From Planctomycetaceae bacterium (GTDB lineage: Bacteria > Planctomycetota > Planctomycetia > Pirellulales > Thermoguttaceae): a stretch of DNA of 64,000 nucleotides. Position numbers and translations under genes: made by a program. The DNA lies in NCBI GenBank assembly GCA_012719125.1, contig JAAYAY010000024.1:1-64000 (forward strand), given 5' to 3'. Numbering within the stretch: position 1 is the stretch's first letter; the number at the start of each line of letters is the position of its first letter. Of the stretch, positions 1 to 9,225 are shown piece by piece. The notes beneath the pieces were generated by a model that saw nothing but the letters and a program-made list of their open reading frames with translations, was not told where the DNA came from and searched no databases.

Positions 1-99
1 ATTTCCATACCAGGTTGTTCCATTCATGCCTGTAAAATGACGGACTTCGACGAAGGGCGCAACCCCCCTTTTGGAAAAACATCAGGTAGCGGAATGTGA

Positions 100-184
100 G
101 TTTAACCCGCTGCCGCAGGCGAGGCTGAGGCTCTGATTGGAATCAGCTATGAGCTTCTGCCTCGCCTACGGCAGCGGGTTAAAC
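100..184. repeat. Palindromic repeat, family A copy 1
   Basis: Two 25-nt arms at 100-124 and 160-184 are inverted complements with one mismatch; the arm begins GTTTAACCCGCTGCCGCAGG. The 35-nt loop contains a further small hairpin (133-146). The same arms recur at 2124-2274 and 9226-9315. It lies just past the stop codon of the minus-strand DUF4091 gene and could act as a terminator, but the repetition points to a dispersed element. Bases 1-99 show no feature. Confidence 0.9.
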
Positions 185-198
185 GATTGTTCCTCAAC

Positions 199-1968
199 CT
201 ACTCGGTCGCCTCGACCTTCTCGGCAAGCTGACGCCGCACATCCAAGAGCACCTGGGGATCGCGGCAGTAATCCCACCAGTTCGGGGCGACCTTGTCGAC
301 GAACTGCTTCACGGCCGCGTCGCCGGACTTTGCCTGCAAGAGGGCGAAATACTCGTAGTCCTCCATCCCGTCGCGAAGATTCTTGAGCCGCATGCTGGCG
401 ACCGGGCCATCGACGCCGAAGGGGAGGCCGGGATAGAAGAGGTACCCGCCGCCGTTGTAATGGCCCGGATGGGCGAAGGCGGGATTGTTCCAGGGATCGA
501 GCACCGTCGTGACGGTGGTCCAGTAGAGCAGCCCCGTGATTCCATACTGGCGGTTGATCCAGGTGGGCACGCGGTAGACGATCAGCGGGCGGTCGATGTG
601 CCAGTAAGGAGGGTCGAGGCCCTTCACCTGCTCGTATTGCGGGTGATACGACGGCGCCCGCTGCACCAGGGCCGTGTAAGACCAGACCTGGTCGCCCTCG
701 GCGATCTTCTGCTCGATCGTGTCCCGGTCGATGAAGGCCCACAGGGGGCACCAGATATCGACGGCCGGATCAATATCGGGCCAGGACGGGTCGTGGGGGT
801 AGGTCTGCTCGACCACCAGGCACTTGAGCTCGGGTGAGGCTTCGTGGACGAGTTGGCCCAACACGAGCACCTGTTCGTAGTTCTCCTTCAGATTCGGCTC
901 GTCCCACAAGTAAACGAAGGCCCCTTCCTGCCAGCCGTTCTGCTTGAGATAGTCGAAATACCCGCGATAGTAGCGCAGGGCCTTCTCTCGCTCTTGCGGT
1001 GGGATCGTCGCGTAGTCCGTTCCCGTGGCCGCCACGCTCAACCTGGCGAAAGGCGCCCTGGGGACTTCGAACTCGGAGACGTGCATCTCGGCGAGGTACT
1101 TCTTCAACGCTTCGTGCCGCTCGGGCGCGATCGCGAGCGAGCCGTCCTGGTTGACTTCGGGTAACAGGTAGGTGGGAATCGGCGGATTGAGCCGATGTTC
1201 GACCATGGCCCGGCAGTAGCGCATCTCGATTTCGCGAAACCTGTCGGAGGCGGGATCGACGTCGAAGAAGCGGGCTACGTTGCGGAAGTTGCCAAAGTGG
1301 TTCCCGTGCGTCGGCCGGTCAGGCAGCGTGAAGTTCCAGACGGTCAGCACGACGGGGATTTCCAAGGCACCCTTCTCACGAATCCGCACGCGGAACGTCC
1401 CGCGATAATCGCCTGCCGGCGCGTCTTTGGGCACGTGCAGGTCGACCCAGATCGGCTGGTTCTGCCCTCGGAAGACTTCGAAGGGGACGCCGACCATGTC
1501 GTGGCCGAGCGTCTTCGACGGGCCGCCCCAGCGTTCTTGCACTCGGCGGCGGGGCTCGATCAGTTCGCCGGTGATCGGGTTGACGAAGGGAACGAGCGGA
1601 TCGGCGTGGAGTCCCGGCGGCAACTCCGCCCGGGGCGTCGACTTTCTCACCCGCACATATTCCTCCCGATACAAGGTAACCTGTTCTTTGGAAATCTTCG
1701 CGCCGTTTGGCCCGGTCAGGTCGCTGATCTCCGCGCCGGTCACCTGAATGTTTTCGCCCGACGTGCCGACCACGACCTGGAACGACTCCCATTCGTTCCT
1801 GGCCGCCGCGATATTCGCCTCGGCCGGGCCGTACGGCTCCTGGTCCTGACCGATCCGCTCCATGCTGTTGAGCACGGTCAGGCGGACGACGGGCGCTTCG
1901 GCGGCAGAAATCGTCGAGACCGCAGCGAAAGCAAGAATGACAAATACAACCCAAGCACGGCTCTTCAT
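199..1968 (-). CDS. Secreted DUF4091 (glycoside-hydrolase-like) protein
   Basis: 589 aa. Residues 1-23 form a signal peptide (hydrophobic run ending in SAAEA), so it is exported. The C-terminal part, from about residue 490, contains the LRDGMEDYEYF block typical of DUF4091, preceded by YWTTVTTVLDPWNNP; the middle has TIM-barrel-like segments. The start is supported by GGGAGGTG about 7 nt upstream of the ATG. DUF4091 proteins are thought to act on polysaccharides, but the substrate is unknown. The next minus-strand genes upstream are mnmA and another glycoside-hydrolase-like protein, which suggests secreted carbohydrate degradation. Family call firm, activity inferred. Confidence 0.85.
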   Translation of the reverse strand: MKSRAWVVFVILAFAAVSTISAAEAPVVRLTVLNSMERIGQDQEPYGPAEANIAAARNEWESFQVVVGTSGENIQVTGAEISDLTGPNGAKISKEQVTLYREEYVRVRKSTPRAELPPGLHADPLVPFVNPITGELIEPRRRVQERWGGPSKTLGHDMVGVPFEVFRGQNQPIWVDLHVPKDAPAGDYRGTFRVRIREKGALEIPVVLTVWNFTLPDRPTHGNHFGNFRNVARFFDVDPASDRFREIEMRYCRAMVEHRLNPPIPTYLLPEVNQDGSLAIAPERHEALKKYLAEMHVSEFEVPRAPFARLSVAATGTDYATIPPQEREKALRYYRGYFDYLKQNGWQEGAFVYLWDEPNLKENYEQVLVLGQLVHEASPELKCLVVEQTYPHDPSWPDIDPAVDIWCPLWAFIDRDTIEQKIAEGDQVWSYTALVQRAPSYHPQYEQVKGLDPPYWHIDRPLIVYRVPTWINRQYGITGLLYWTTVTTVLDPWNNPAFAHPGHYNGGGYLFYPGLPFGVDGPVASMRLKNLRDGMEDYEYFALLQAKSGDAAVKQFVDKVAPNWWDYCRDPQVLLDVRRQLAEKVEATE

Positions 1969-2123
1969 TGCAGCACCTCCCGCACAATATCCAACGGAAT
2001 CGGCTCAGTCCCCCAACGCCCGGCATCTTAGCCGGCCCATTGCCCCGTGTCCAGCAATTGGCGGACGAACGCCTTCGCAGGGCGACGGTTCTCTCCGCCG
2101 ACGCACGATCACTTCGGCGGATC

Positions 2124-2274
2124 GTTTAACCCGCTGCCGCAGGCGAGGACGAGTTGTTTAACGCCCAGCCGCAGGCGCCGGCTCCCCTGATAAGGACGAT
2201 CTGCCACGGCCGGCGCCTACGGCTGGGCGTTAAACGACTTCTGTCTCGTCCTCGCCTGCGGCAGCGGGTTAAAC
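2124..2274. repeat. Nested palindromic repeats, family A copy 2 with family B inside
   Basis: The outer arms (2124-2153 and 2245-2274) are a perfect 30-nt inverted pair of family A. Inside them lies a second inverted pair (2156-2181 and 2210-2235, one mismatch) with a different arm beginning GTTTAACGCCCAGCCGCAGG. Both families start GTTTAAC and share GCCGCAGGCG. The structure fills most of the gap between the end of mnmA and the start of the DUF4091 gene. Confidence 0.9.
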
Positions 2275-2290
2275 AAGGGGAACGGCCCAA

Positions 2291-3373
2291 TCACTCGATC
2301 CACCCACCTCCCAGTACCCGATCGCCTTCAAAACACACGGCCGCCTGGCCGGGGGCGACGCCGTAGCAGGGCTCCTCGAAGCGGACGCGAAAACGGCCTT
2401 CCTCGAACGGCTCGACCAGGGCCCCGGCCGGACGGCTGCGGTAGCGAATCTTGACCTGGCACTCAAGCGGACCCGTCGGCGGCTCGATGAGCCAGTTGGC
2501 CCCCGCGGCCGTGAGTTCGTTGCGGGCTAACTCGTGTTGCTCGCCCACCACCACGCGGCGAGTGTCGGGCTCGATGCGGACCACGAAACGCCGATCGCCG
2601 AAGGCGATGCCGAGTCCTTTGCGCTGGCCGATCGTGTAGCGCTCGATGCCGTCGTGCCGCCCGACGACTGTGCCGTCGGAGGCGACGATTTCGCCCGACG
2701 TGTCCGCCGCGGGGCGCCGCTCGTGAATGAACCGGGCGTGGTCCTGGTCGGGAACGAAGCAGATCTCCTGGCTGTCGCGCTTGTCGGCCACGCGGAAACC
2801 CAACTGCTCGGCCAGGACGCGGATCGCACTCTTGTGGTGCTCGCCCACCGGCAGCAACATCCGCGAGAGCCGCGAGCGTTCGATGCCGAACAGGACGTAG
2901 GCCTGGTCCTTCGCGTCGTCGAGACCGCGCATCAGGGCCGGAACCGACTGGCCCACATCGACGAGCCGGGCGTGATGCCCCGTGGCGACGAATTCGGCTC
3001 CCAGGCTGTCGGCGTACTCGAAGAGCTTGCCGAACTTGAGCCAGGTGTTGCAGACGATGCACGGGTTGGGCGTGCGGCCTGCCAGGTACTCGTCGACGAA
3101 GTAGTCGACGATCCGCTCAAACTGCTCGTCGAAGTTGAGAGCGTAGAAGGGGATGGCGAGCAGGTCGGCGACCCGCCGGGCGTCGGCGGCGTCGGCTGCA
3201 CTGCAGCAGCCCTGCTTGTGGCGGACCGGCGTCTCGCCCACACGGCAAGACTGGCCCGTCTCGATCCCATGGCGCATAAAGACGCCCACGACCTCGTGGC
3301 CGGCATCGAGAAGCAAGCGGGCGGCGACGCTGCTGTCGACGCCGCCCGACATGGCAAGAACGACTTTGGACAT
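2291..3373 (-). CDS. mnmA: tRNA-specific 2-thiouridylase MnmA
   Basis: 360 aa from the ATG at 3373; an in-frame GTG at 3409 lies inside the preceding gene and is less likely. MnmA thiolates U34 of tRNAs for Lys, Glu and Gln using ATP and sulfur relay. The PP-loop SGGVDSS is at residues 8-14. The catalytic cysteine pair is visible as PCIVCN near residue 105 and SQEICFVP near residue 200, and GHHAR is also present. An N-terminal GCCSAADAADARRVAD stretch is typical of planctomycete and related MnmA. It starts only 10 nt after the upstream glycoside-hydrolase-like gene, so the two may be cotranscribed, although a functional link is not obvious. Confidence 0.96.
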   Translation of the reverse strand: MSKVVLAMSGGVDSSVAARLLLDAGHEVVGVFMRHGIETGQSCRVGETPVRHKQGCCSAADAADARRVADLLAIPFYALNFDEQFERIVDYFVDEYLAGRTPNPCIVCNTWLKFGKLFEYADSLGAEFVATGHHARLVDVGQSVPALMRGLDDAKDQAYVLFGIERSRLSRMLLPVGEHHKSAIRVLAEQLGFRVADKRDSQEICFVPDQDHARFIHERRPAADTSGEIVASDGTVVGRHDGIERYTIGQRKGLGIAFGDRRFVVRIEPDTRRVVVGEQHELARNELTAAGANWLIEPPTGPLECQVKIRYRSRPAGALVEPFEEGRFRVRFEEPCYGVAPGQAAVCFEGDRVLGGGWIE

Positions 3374-3383
3374 GGAACCTATT

Positions 3384-6020
3384 CTACCAGCGGAGAATCC
3401 GCGTATCACCGAGCCGCAACTCCAAATCGACGGCCGGGCCGGCGCCGACGACTTCGCCGGTGAGCACGTTGCGGAGCGGGGCGTCGCCCGCCGACTGGGG
3501 GCGGTTCAGCCGAACGGGGCCGTCGTGTGTGGCATGGACCACGACCAGCGGGCCGTTGGCGTAGAGGACGCATTCGTCCTCGGTGTAGGGCGCAATTCCG
3601 GCCCGCTTCGCCAAGCCTCGCAGGAGCGGCGGGCTCAGGTTCGGCACACCGACGAAGACCGACGCCCCGGCGCCGCCGGCATCCTTGCGAATTGCGATGG
3701 CCGGGGACCCGTCGGCATAGGTTGCCAGGACTTCGTCGGGCCGTGCATCGGCCACGGCAAACAGGGGCGCGACAGGATTCTTGACCGACAGTTCGTCTTC
3801 GAGTCCGAGTTGCCGCCCTGCCGCAGTCGGCGTGGCTGCGGGGGCGGTATCCTCAGGCATCCGCCGGAAGCTGAAACCGGTAAGCTGGCGCATGCCTTCA
3901 AGATCGTCCCGGCCGCTGCCGAGAAAGCCCGGGGCGTAGCACCAGACGCGGAGTTTGTTCCGCGTCTGCTCCAGCAGCTTTTGCCTGGTTGCGGCATCGA
4001 CGTGCCAGGCGTTGAGGAACACGAAGACACCGGCCCGGTCGACGCGGCCGCCGGCGACGTCGTCGAGCAGGTACTGGCCGAACGGCACGCCGGCCCGGGC
4101 GAACACACCGCGACCCTCGTAGAGCAGCGGCCGGGTGACGCGAAAGCCGCTTTCAGCGACCCACATCATCGAGTCTTCATCGACCACGGCCGCCACGGGC
4201 GGCAGGAAGGCTTGCGGCTTCGACACCAGGGGTTCGTCCAGAGCTTCCAGCGCCCGCATGCTGTCCCAGAACCGCCGATCGTTGAACCAGCCGGTGCCGC
4301 CCAGGTCCATCCACCAGGTGGCGAAGTTGCGGCAGGCCTCCTGGCCGACGTTGCGAAGCAACTGGTTGTTGGAGCCTTCGAACGTATCAACCCGCTCGGT
4401 GTGGCCCGGAAAGTTCCCCGAACTGAGGTAGGTGGCCGTGTCGTCTTCGTAAAGCCAGAGCTTGCCGGCCAGCATCACCGATTCGGCGGCCGTCATCGCC
4501 GGAGCGCTCTGTCCCAGCCCGCGGTCGCAGTAGGAAATGGGCGAGCAGAGGATATCGATATCCGGCGAACTGAGCACGCGCCGCAGCCCGTAGTGCCCCG
4601 AGATTGCGGGGCCGGTGTAGGCCGCGGTGAACTCGAACACGTAGCCGTAGAAGAAGACCGACAGCTTGTGCCCCTCGCTCGCCTCGCGCACGGCCCGAGC
4701 CAGGTCGACCACGCAGTCGGCCATGGCCTCCTGCTGGAAGCGGTTGTAGTCGACGATCGGCCGTTCCGTCTCGGGCAGTCGGAGGATGCCGCCCGGGTTA
4801 GCATGGCGCTGGTCGGGCGTCGGCGGTTCGGCATTGTCGGAACTGGCCTTCTCGTCGCGCCAGGCCGCACGCAGATCGGCCTCGCTGCGGTACTGCTTCC
4901 GCAACCACTCGCGCCAGGCGTCGCGGGCCACGGGTGAGTAGTCGGTATACTTTCGCTCCCACGTGCGCCGATAGAACCATTCGCCCGTATTGTGCCCGCA
5001 GGGGTGATAGCCGGCCACGTTCTTACCGAACTCCTTTTCCAGGTGCCGGACAAAAGCGGCCAGCGTGGCGGCCGCATCCTTACGGTATTGGGCCGAGGCC
5101 ACCGACACGCCTTGCGGCTGGGGCCCGTCCTCCCAGACCATAACGTGGTCCGGATACTGCTCCTTCCACCACTTGGGCGGTTCCATGCCGACCCGCGGCA
5201 GCAGCAGGACCTTGGGATTCACCTTGATTACGTTGCGGCAGACGGCGTCGGTGGCGCTGTAGTCGGGTTCTTCGCCGGGCCGCGGCCAGGGCATGGGCAC
5301 GGGCAGGCTGACGAAATCGACGCCCGCATCGCGAGCCAATGCAACCTGATCCTCGAACACGCCGGGGGCCATCCCCAGTTGGAGAAACACGGCGCCCGGT
5401 CGATAGAAGGCGATGCTGAGGGCCCGCTCCGTGTCGGACCACACGCGGCACGTCACGCGATAGGTTCGACCCTTTTCGAGCGACAGGTTGGCATGGTGAT
5501 AGATATGGAAATCGGGCCACTTGCCGCCGGCCGGTTTGGAAAGCTGCACCTGCAACGCGCCGCGGTTGTCTTCGTCCGGTCTGGGGACGACGTCGATCCG
5601 GCCGACGGTGTTGGTCGCGTCGGTGGGCCAATGGGTCCAATCACGCTGGAAATCAGCCATGCCGTTGTCGAACGTGCAAAGGGGAATCACCTCCCGTCCG
5701 CTCCCCTCCTCGACGACGCGGATATCGTCGAGCAGGATCGTTCCCGGCTGCTGCCCGAAACGCAGGTGCATGGTGGCGTGGCTCGTCTCGGTCTCGATGG
5801 CCTCGAAGCGGAACGAAACCTGGTTCTCGCCCTTGTGGATGGCGATTTCGCTCCGCCCGGGGATGCCGAAGAACATCCGCCCGCGAACGGGCTTGCCGTC
5901 GACGTGGATGAGGGGGACGTCGTTTTTGGTTTGCACGCGGACATCGAGGGCCGCAATCGGCGATGTGGCAAGAACGGTACAGAGGAGGAACAGGGGAGCT
6001 AATGCTCGTCTGGCGTTCAT
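3384..6020 (-). CDS. Secreted GH42-like beta-galactosidase-type protein
   Basis: 878 aa from the ATG at 6020, with AAGGAA 11 nt upstream; a longer frame to 6098 has no signal peptide and is not favoured. Residues 1-24 are a signal peptide ending in AALD. An N-terminal beta-sandwich (carbohydrate-binding-like) leads into a TIM barrel beginning near residue 230 with VSLPVPMPWPRP. GYHPCGHNTGEWFY contains a Glu placed like the acid/base of GH42 enzymes, and LWLYEDD is a possible nucleophile segment. Some planctomycete proteins of this type are unclassified glycosidases, so the beta-galactosidase label is only an approximation. Substrate unknown. Confidence 0.7.
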   Translation of the reverse strand: MNARRALAPLFLLCTVLATSPIAALDVRVQTKNDVPLIHVDGKPVRGRMFFGIPGRSEIAIHKGENQVSFRFEAIETETSHATMHLRFGQQPGTILLDDIRVVEEGSGREVIPLCTFDNGMADFQRDWTHWPTDATNTVGRIDVVPRPDEDNRGALQVQLSKPAGGKWPDFHIYHHANLSLEKGRTYRVTCRVWSDTERALSIAFYRPGAVFLQLGMAPGVFEDQVALARDAGVDFVSLPVPMPWPRPGEEPDYSATDAVCRNVIKVNPKVLLLPRVGMEPPKWWKEQYPDHVMVWEDGPQPQGVSVASAQYRKDAAATLAAFVRHLEKEFGKNVAGYHPCGHNTGEWFYRRTWERKYTDYSPVARDAWREWLRKQYRSEADLRAAWRDEKASSDNAEPPTPDQRHANPGGILRLPETERPIVDYNRFQQEAMADCVVDLARAVREASEGHKLSVFFYGYVFEFTAAYTGPAISGHYGLRRVLSSPDIDILCSPISYCDRGLGQSAPAMTAAESVMLAGKLWLYEDDTATYLSSGNFPGHTERVDTFEGSNNQLLRNVGQEACRNFATWWMDLGGTGWFNDRRFWDSMRALEALDEPLVSKPQAFLPPVAAVVDEDSMMWVAESGFRVTRPLLYEGRGVFARAGVPFGQYLLDDVAGGRVDRAGVFVFLNAWHVDAATRQKLLEQTRNKLRVWCYAPGFLGSGRDDLEGMRQLTGFSFRRMPEDTAPAATPTAAGRQLGLEDELSVKNPVAPLFAVADARPDEVLATYADGSPAIAIRKDAGGAGASVFVGVPNLSPPLLRGLAKRAGIAPYTEDECVLYANGPLVVVHATHDGPVRLNRPQSAGDAPLRNVLTGEVVGAGPAVDLELRLGDTRILRW

Positions 6021-6473
6021 GGTTGTGTGTTCCTTGTGGGCCTGTGGTATACGTGCGTATATAGTCTGCCATTGTAAGGAAATTGGCGGGGAGTTCAATA
6101 GTTGTGGGCAGGTGGTGGGTACGCTGAAAGCGTTTGATTCCAGAGCCCGGCGTCGCGCAGCGCACGCTGGGATTCGGGCAGTGACATCAACCTATACCCC
6201 AACGGGGTTTTACAAGTCGACCGGGCCACATCCAGGTGTCGATGCCGGAAGCAAGGAGTTGAGATTGGCCGGCGGTTTGCGTGAGGTTGAGCGGAGTTGT
6301 GCTTTTTTGCATCGCTATTGGATGGGCCGTCGCCGGGGCCAGCTAAAGCGTTGCACCCATGCGCCCCGAGTGTTAGAATCGCCGACACTGAAAGGGGCGC
6401 TGTTGTGTGTCGGTGCAGCGCATTGAGGCGTTGGGCTGCACAGCACACATACTCATGCCCTCATGATGCCCTG
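6021..6473. other. Intergenic region with imperfect repeats
   Basis: No convincing gene. The left part (about 6120-6230) carries short inverted segments of the kind common in planctomycete spacers, such as CCCCAACGGGG and the GCGTCGCGCAGCGC region. The right part contains the long imperfect hairpin listed at 6341-6438. A minus-strand open frame across 6095-6448 has no ribosome site or recognisable domain and is probably spurious. Confidence 0.5.
6341..6438 (+). repeat. Long imperfect hairpin, attC-like
   Basis: The pairs AGC/GCT, GCG/CGC, GCAC/GTGC, GCGCCCC/GGGGCGC and AGTGT/ACACT are arranged in order around the centre near 6378, with unpaired bulges between them. The right end reads GTTGGGC (6430-6436), which fits the GTTRRRY core of an integron attC. 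The left end GCTAAAG only partly fits RYYYAAC. A hypothetical gene without an evident promoter starts 36 nt downstream. The hairpin is visible in the sequence; the attC reading is tentative. Confidence 0.35.
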
Positions 6474-6944
6474 ATGACAGACTGGCCAGACGCGAAGATA
6501 TTCAACAACGTGACCTGGGAAATCCAGCGTCACTCGATAACACCAGACGAGTGGACGTACACACGCATCTCGAATCACCACGGCGAAATAATCGAACAAC
6601 TCGATAAGGCAACCGGCGAACGGGCTGTCGTCACCGCGATGACCGGCGACACGAACTGGTACGCCCTCACAACCCGTCGTATCGTTGGTGAATTCGATTG
6701 CAGGCGATTCGACGTCTCAGCACACCTTGTGGCTGCCTACGACTTCGGCCGTAACCCAAAGGGATATGGCGAGGTTCAATTCGGTGTTGCGACCATAACC
6801 GGTGTCGATGGTGTGCAGACGTGCCTGGAATTCGAGACCGGCCGCGCGTGGATGGCTCCGGAATACTATTTCTCATGGTGGATCCGAAAGTACCCACGTC
6901 TTGACGTGTTCAAGTTCAATCCAGACCCAAATGCGACGCCGTAA
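6474..6944 (+). CDS. Hypothetical protein, 156 aa
   Basis: I do not recognise this protein. The ATG at 6474 is the first plausible start after the attC-like hairpin; a longer frame from 6297 runs through that hairpin and is unlikely. It is a soluble, mixed alpha/beta-looking sequence rich in aromatic residues, with no signal peptide or membrane segment. It is followed after 27 nt by a small zinc-ribbon gene in the same direction, and the two may form a unit. Base composition is lower in GC than the flanking housekeeping genes, consistent with an accessory origin. Confidence 0.6.
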   Translation: MTDWPDAKIFNNVTWEIQRHSITPDEWTYTRISNHHGEIIEQLDKATGERAVVTAMTGDTNWYALTTRRIVGEFDCRRFDVSAHLVAAYDFGRNPKGYGEVQFGVATITGVDGVQTCLEFETGRAWMAPEYYFSWWIRKYPRLDVFKFNPDPNATP

Positions 6945-6971
6945 CAATACGATCCACGCGGAGACGCTCCA

Positions 6972-7214
6972 ATGAAACAAACCGGCAAGTGCCCCAAGTG
7001 CGGATGCACAGACGTCATCGCCGACGCGAAGGCGATCGACCGCGGCCACGGCAACTGGGAGCAAGAAATGTCGGTCGCGACGTTTCGGAAGCCCGAGGCG
7101 ATCATCTTCAAGGAGAAACAGGTGACAACGGTTTCGGCCTGGGTGTGCGCGGGCTGCGGATATATCGAGTTCTATGCCGACCATCCCAAGACAATCCGAT
7201 TGTCGAAGCGCTGA
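6972..7214 (+). CDS. Small zinc-ribbon protein, 80 aa
   Basis: Two CxxC pairs, CPKC at residues 7-10 and CAGC near residues 59-62, can bind one zinc ion. The region between them is charged, followed by a short hydrophobic strand (GYIEFY). Such ribbons occur in small nucleic-acid-binding or uncharacterised planctomycete proteins. GGAGA lies about 10 nt before the ATG. It follows the 156-aa hypothetical gene and precedes an esterase-like gene by 69 nt. Partner and function unknown. Confidence 0.7.
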   Translation: MKQTGKCPKCGCTDVIADAKAIDRGHGNWEQEMSVATFRKPEAIIFKEKQVTTVSAWVCAGCGYIEFYADHPKTIRLSKR

Positions 7215-7283
7215 TTCGGAGAGGCACACCTGGGCGCAACGTTTGTCTGGAACATCGAAACCCTTTTTCAAGGAGCCATCACC

Positions 7284-8246
7284 ATGAGTGAAATTCATCC
7301 GATCGGCACGATAACCGAAGTGACGATTACTGCGTTCAAGACCTCGCAGATCAGAAGCCACTTTGAACGATCATCCTCTTGTCTGGTGTTGAGTGTGATC
7401 CTGTGCTCCTTGTCATATATCCAATCCCATGCCGATGATTGCCGGGGCAATGCCACGCCTGCTCCTGCCGAGACCTTCAAGGAAGGAGATGAACCCTACA
7501 CGATTACCGTCGGCGACAACAAGTTCTCGACTCCCTATGGGTACGGGAGAGAAGCAAATGCCGGCCGCAAATACCCGCTTGTGGTGATCGGCAAATGGGG
7601 CGAAGGCAATAGATATTTCAACGAGGATATCCGAAAGACACACCCCTCCTTCTATCTCGAATTCCAACAGTCGAGCGACACCGACGGCGCGCGTCTGGCC
7701 GGCATTATCGGCGCCGCATGCGAAAAAGGTTTGAGGATTGACGTCAACAGGATCCTCTACACGGGATTCTCCGCCGGTGGCTCCGGGTCCTTCAAGCTTG
7801 TCAGAGGCATGGCGGGCAAAGGGAAGTACTTCGCGGGTCTCAACCGGGTCGCCGGTCAATCCGAAAGTGTCATGGCAGAAACTGCCACAGGTCGAACGGC
7901 ACTTTGGCTTCACATAGGGCTCAAAGACGTTCCCAAGAGAGTGGAAGTGTCGCGAGAACTGTATCAGAACCTGAAGAAACACCCCGTCAATGCCGGCGCT
8001 ATTGAGACGCATGTCAGCGACACGGTCAAAGATCCCAACGACACGGCCAAAGATGTACCGCGCAACACGTGGATTCTGACCAAGAACGGCGTTGAGATCG
8101 TCCGCTACTCTGAATACCCCACCTGCGCGCACGATGCCTGGATCGGATATGCAGACCCCTACATGTTTGAGTGGATCTTCGGGCGCGAAATGTTGGAAAT
8201 GGATAGGCAGGCGGAATCGAAGTTGAATCAGTCCGGCAAGAGGTGA
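7284..8246 (+). CDS. Exported alpha/beta-hydrolase (esterase-like)
   Basis: 320 aa. The start is supported by AAGGAG 9 nt upstream. A hydrophobic stretch at about residues 33-48 (SCLVLSVILCSLSYIQSHA) looks like a late signal peptide or membrane anchor after a long N-terminus; an internal start cannot be excluded. GFSAGG near residue 160 is a nucleophile elbow (GxSxG). A C-terminal HDAW may hold the catalytic His. It resembles the putative PHB-depolymerase/feruloyl-esterase group. Convergent with the PCMT-like gene downstream. Substrate unknown. Confidence 0.65.
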   Translation: MSEIHPIGTITEVTITAFKTSQIRSHFERSSSCLVLSVILCSLSYIQSHADDCRGNATPAPAETFKEGDEPYTITVGDNKFSTPYGYGREANAGRKYPLVVIGKWGEGNRYFNEDIRKTHPSFYLEFQQSSDTDGARLAGIIGAACEKGLRIDVNRILYTGFSAGGSGSFKLVRGMAGKGKYFAGLNRVAGQSESVMAETATGRTALWLHIGLKDVPKRVEVSRELYQNLKKHPVNAGAIETHVSDTVKDPNDTAKDVPRNTWILTKNGVEIVRYSEYPTCAHDAWIGYADPYMFEWIFGREMLEMDRQAESKLNQSGKR

Positions 8247-8256
8247 CAGGAAAGAC

Positions 8257-8274
8257 GTCGCCTCGACAGGCGAC
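8257..8274. terminator. Short hairpin between convergent genes
   Basis: A perfect 7-bp stem GTCGCCT/AGGCGAC with a CGAC loop sits between the stop of the esterase-like gene and the stop of the PCMT-like gene, overlapping the latter by one base. It could terminate both genes; no clear T-run follows. Confidence 0.4.
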
Positions 8275-9110
8275 TATTTCCGCTTCTGAGCTTCCCCGGT
8301 CATCGGAACAAACCGCACGCCGATTCCGCGGTCGCGATGGATCTTGCCGTCCTTGTCGCGTTCGATCACCAGCAGTTCCTGGTACCAATCGCCCACGGGA
8401 ATGACCAGTTTCCCGCCGGGAGCCAACTGGTCGACGAGCGGTTGGGGAACGTGATCGGGGGCTGCCGCCACGATGATCACGTCGAACGGCGCCTTGTCGG
8501 GCCAACCCTGGTAGCCATCGCCCTGGCGGACCGTGATGTTCTTGTAGCCCAAGTCGGCGAGCCGCTTCTTCGCCTCCTTGGCCAGCGGCTCGACGATCTC
8601 GATGCTGTAGACCTCCTTGCAGATCTCACCCAGCACGGCCGCCTGATAGCCCGAGCCGGTGCCGATGTCGAGGGCTCGCATGCCTTTCCTTGCGCCGGCC
8701 AGTTGCGTCATCAGGGCCACGATGTAGGGCTGCGAGATCGTCTGTTCGTGCCCGATCGGCAGGGGGTGATCCGCATAGGCGCTGCCGCGCAGCTCCGCGG
8801 GCACGAACTGGTGGCGCGGAACCTTGCCCATCGCTTGCAGAACGACTTCGTCGGTGACGTCGCGTCCGGCGAGATCCCGCTCGATCATCCGCCGCCGAGC
8901 CTCCGTAGACTCAGACGGTTCGTCTCGGTAACGAACGACAAGCTCAGACGACGGCCTGCTGTCGGCGGCCTTCTTCGGCTGCCCGCCTTGGTCTTGCGAC
9001 CGGCCGACGGGTTGCTGCGTCAGACTGGGCGCCACGGCCACGAGCACCAGGACGGCCGCGGCGATCCCCAACGCCAACGGTATGTGCATCTGCTTCCACG
9101 CCGTGCGCAT
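8274..9110 (-). CDS. pcm: Exported protein-L-isoaspartate O-methyltransferase
   Basis: 278 aa. The PCMT domain covers roughly residues 70-270: RDVTDEVVLQAMGKVPRH, then the SAM-binding ALDIGTGSGYQAA near residue 143, and VPQPLVDQLAPGGKLVIPVG. The enzyme repairs isoaspartyl residues using S-adenosylmethionine. The N-terminus has a membrane segment or signal peptide (residues 9-28) followed by a polar linker, so the enzyme appears membrane-anchored or exported. That is odd for a SAM-dependent enzyme but seen in several Gram-negative groups. Upstream lies repeat A copy 3. Confidence 0.9.
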   Translation of the reverse strand: MRTAWKQMHIPLALGIAAAVLVLVAVAPSLTQQPVGRSQDQGGQPKKAADSRPSSELVVRYRDEPSESTEARRRMIERDLAGRDVTDEVVLQAMGKVPRHQFVPAELRGSAYADHPLPIGHEQTISQPYIVALMTQLAGARKGMRALDIGTGSGYQAAVLGEICKEVYSIEIVEPLAKEAKKRLADLGYKNITVRQGDGYQGWPDKAPFDVIIVAAAPDHVPQPLVDQLAPGGKLVIPVGDWYQELLVIERDKDGKIHRDRGIGVRFVPMTGEAQKRK

Positions 9111-9225
9111 GATTCCGTCCTCCGCGAACGGTTATCAGCGACAGAATCGTTTCCCTCTCTCACATTCTACTTGGACAGCGCCGCTTTGGCCAATGCCGGT
9201 GAACGCAAGTCCCAGCAGCGCATTC

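Noticed and set aside
6095-6448. Minus-strand 117-codon gene upstream of the glycoside-hydrolase-like gene
   Set aside because: The frame runs through a hairpin and other spacer repeats and its product has no protein-like pattern.
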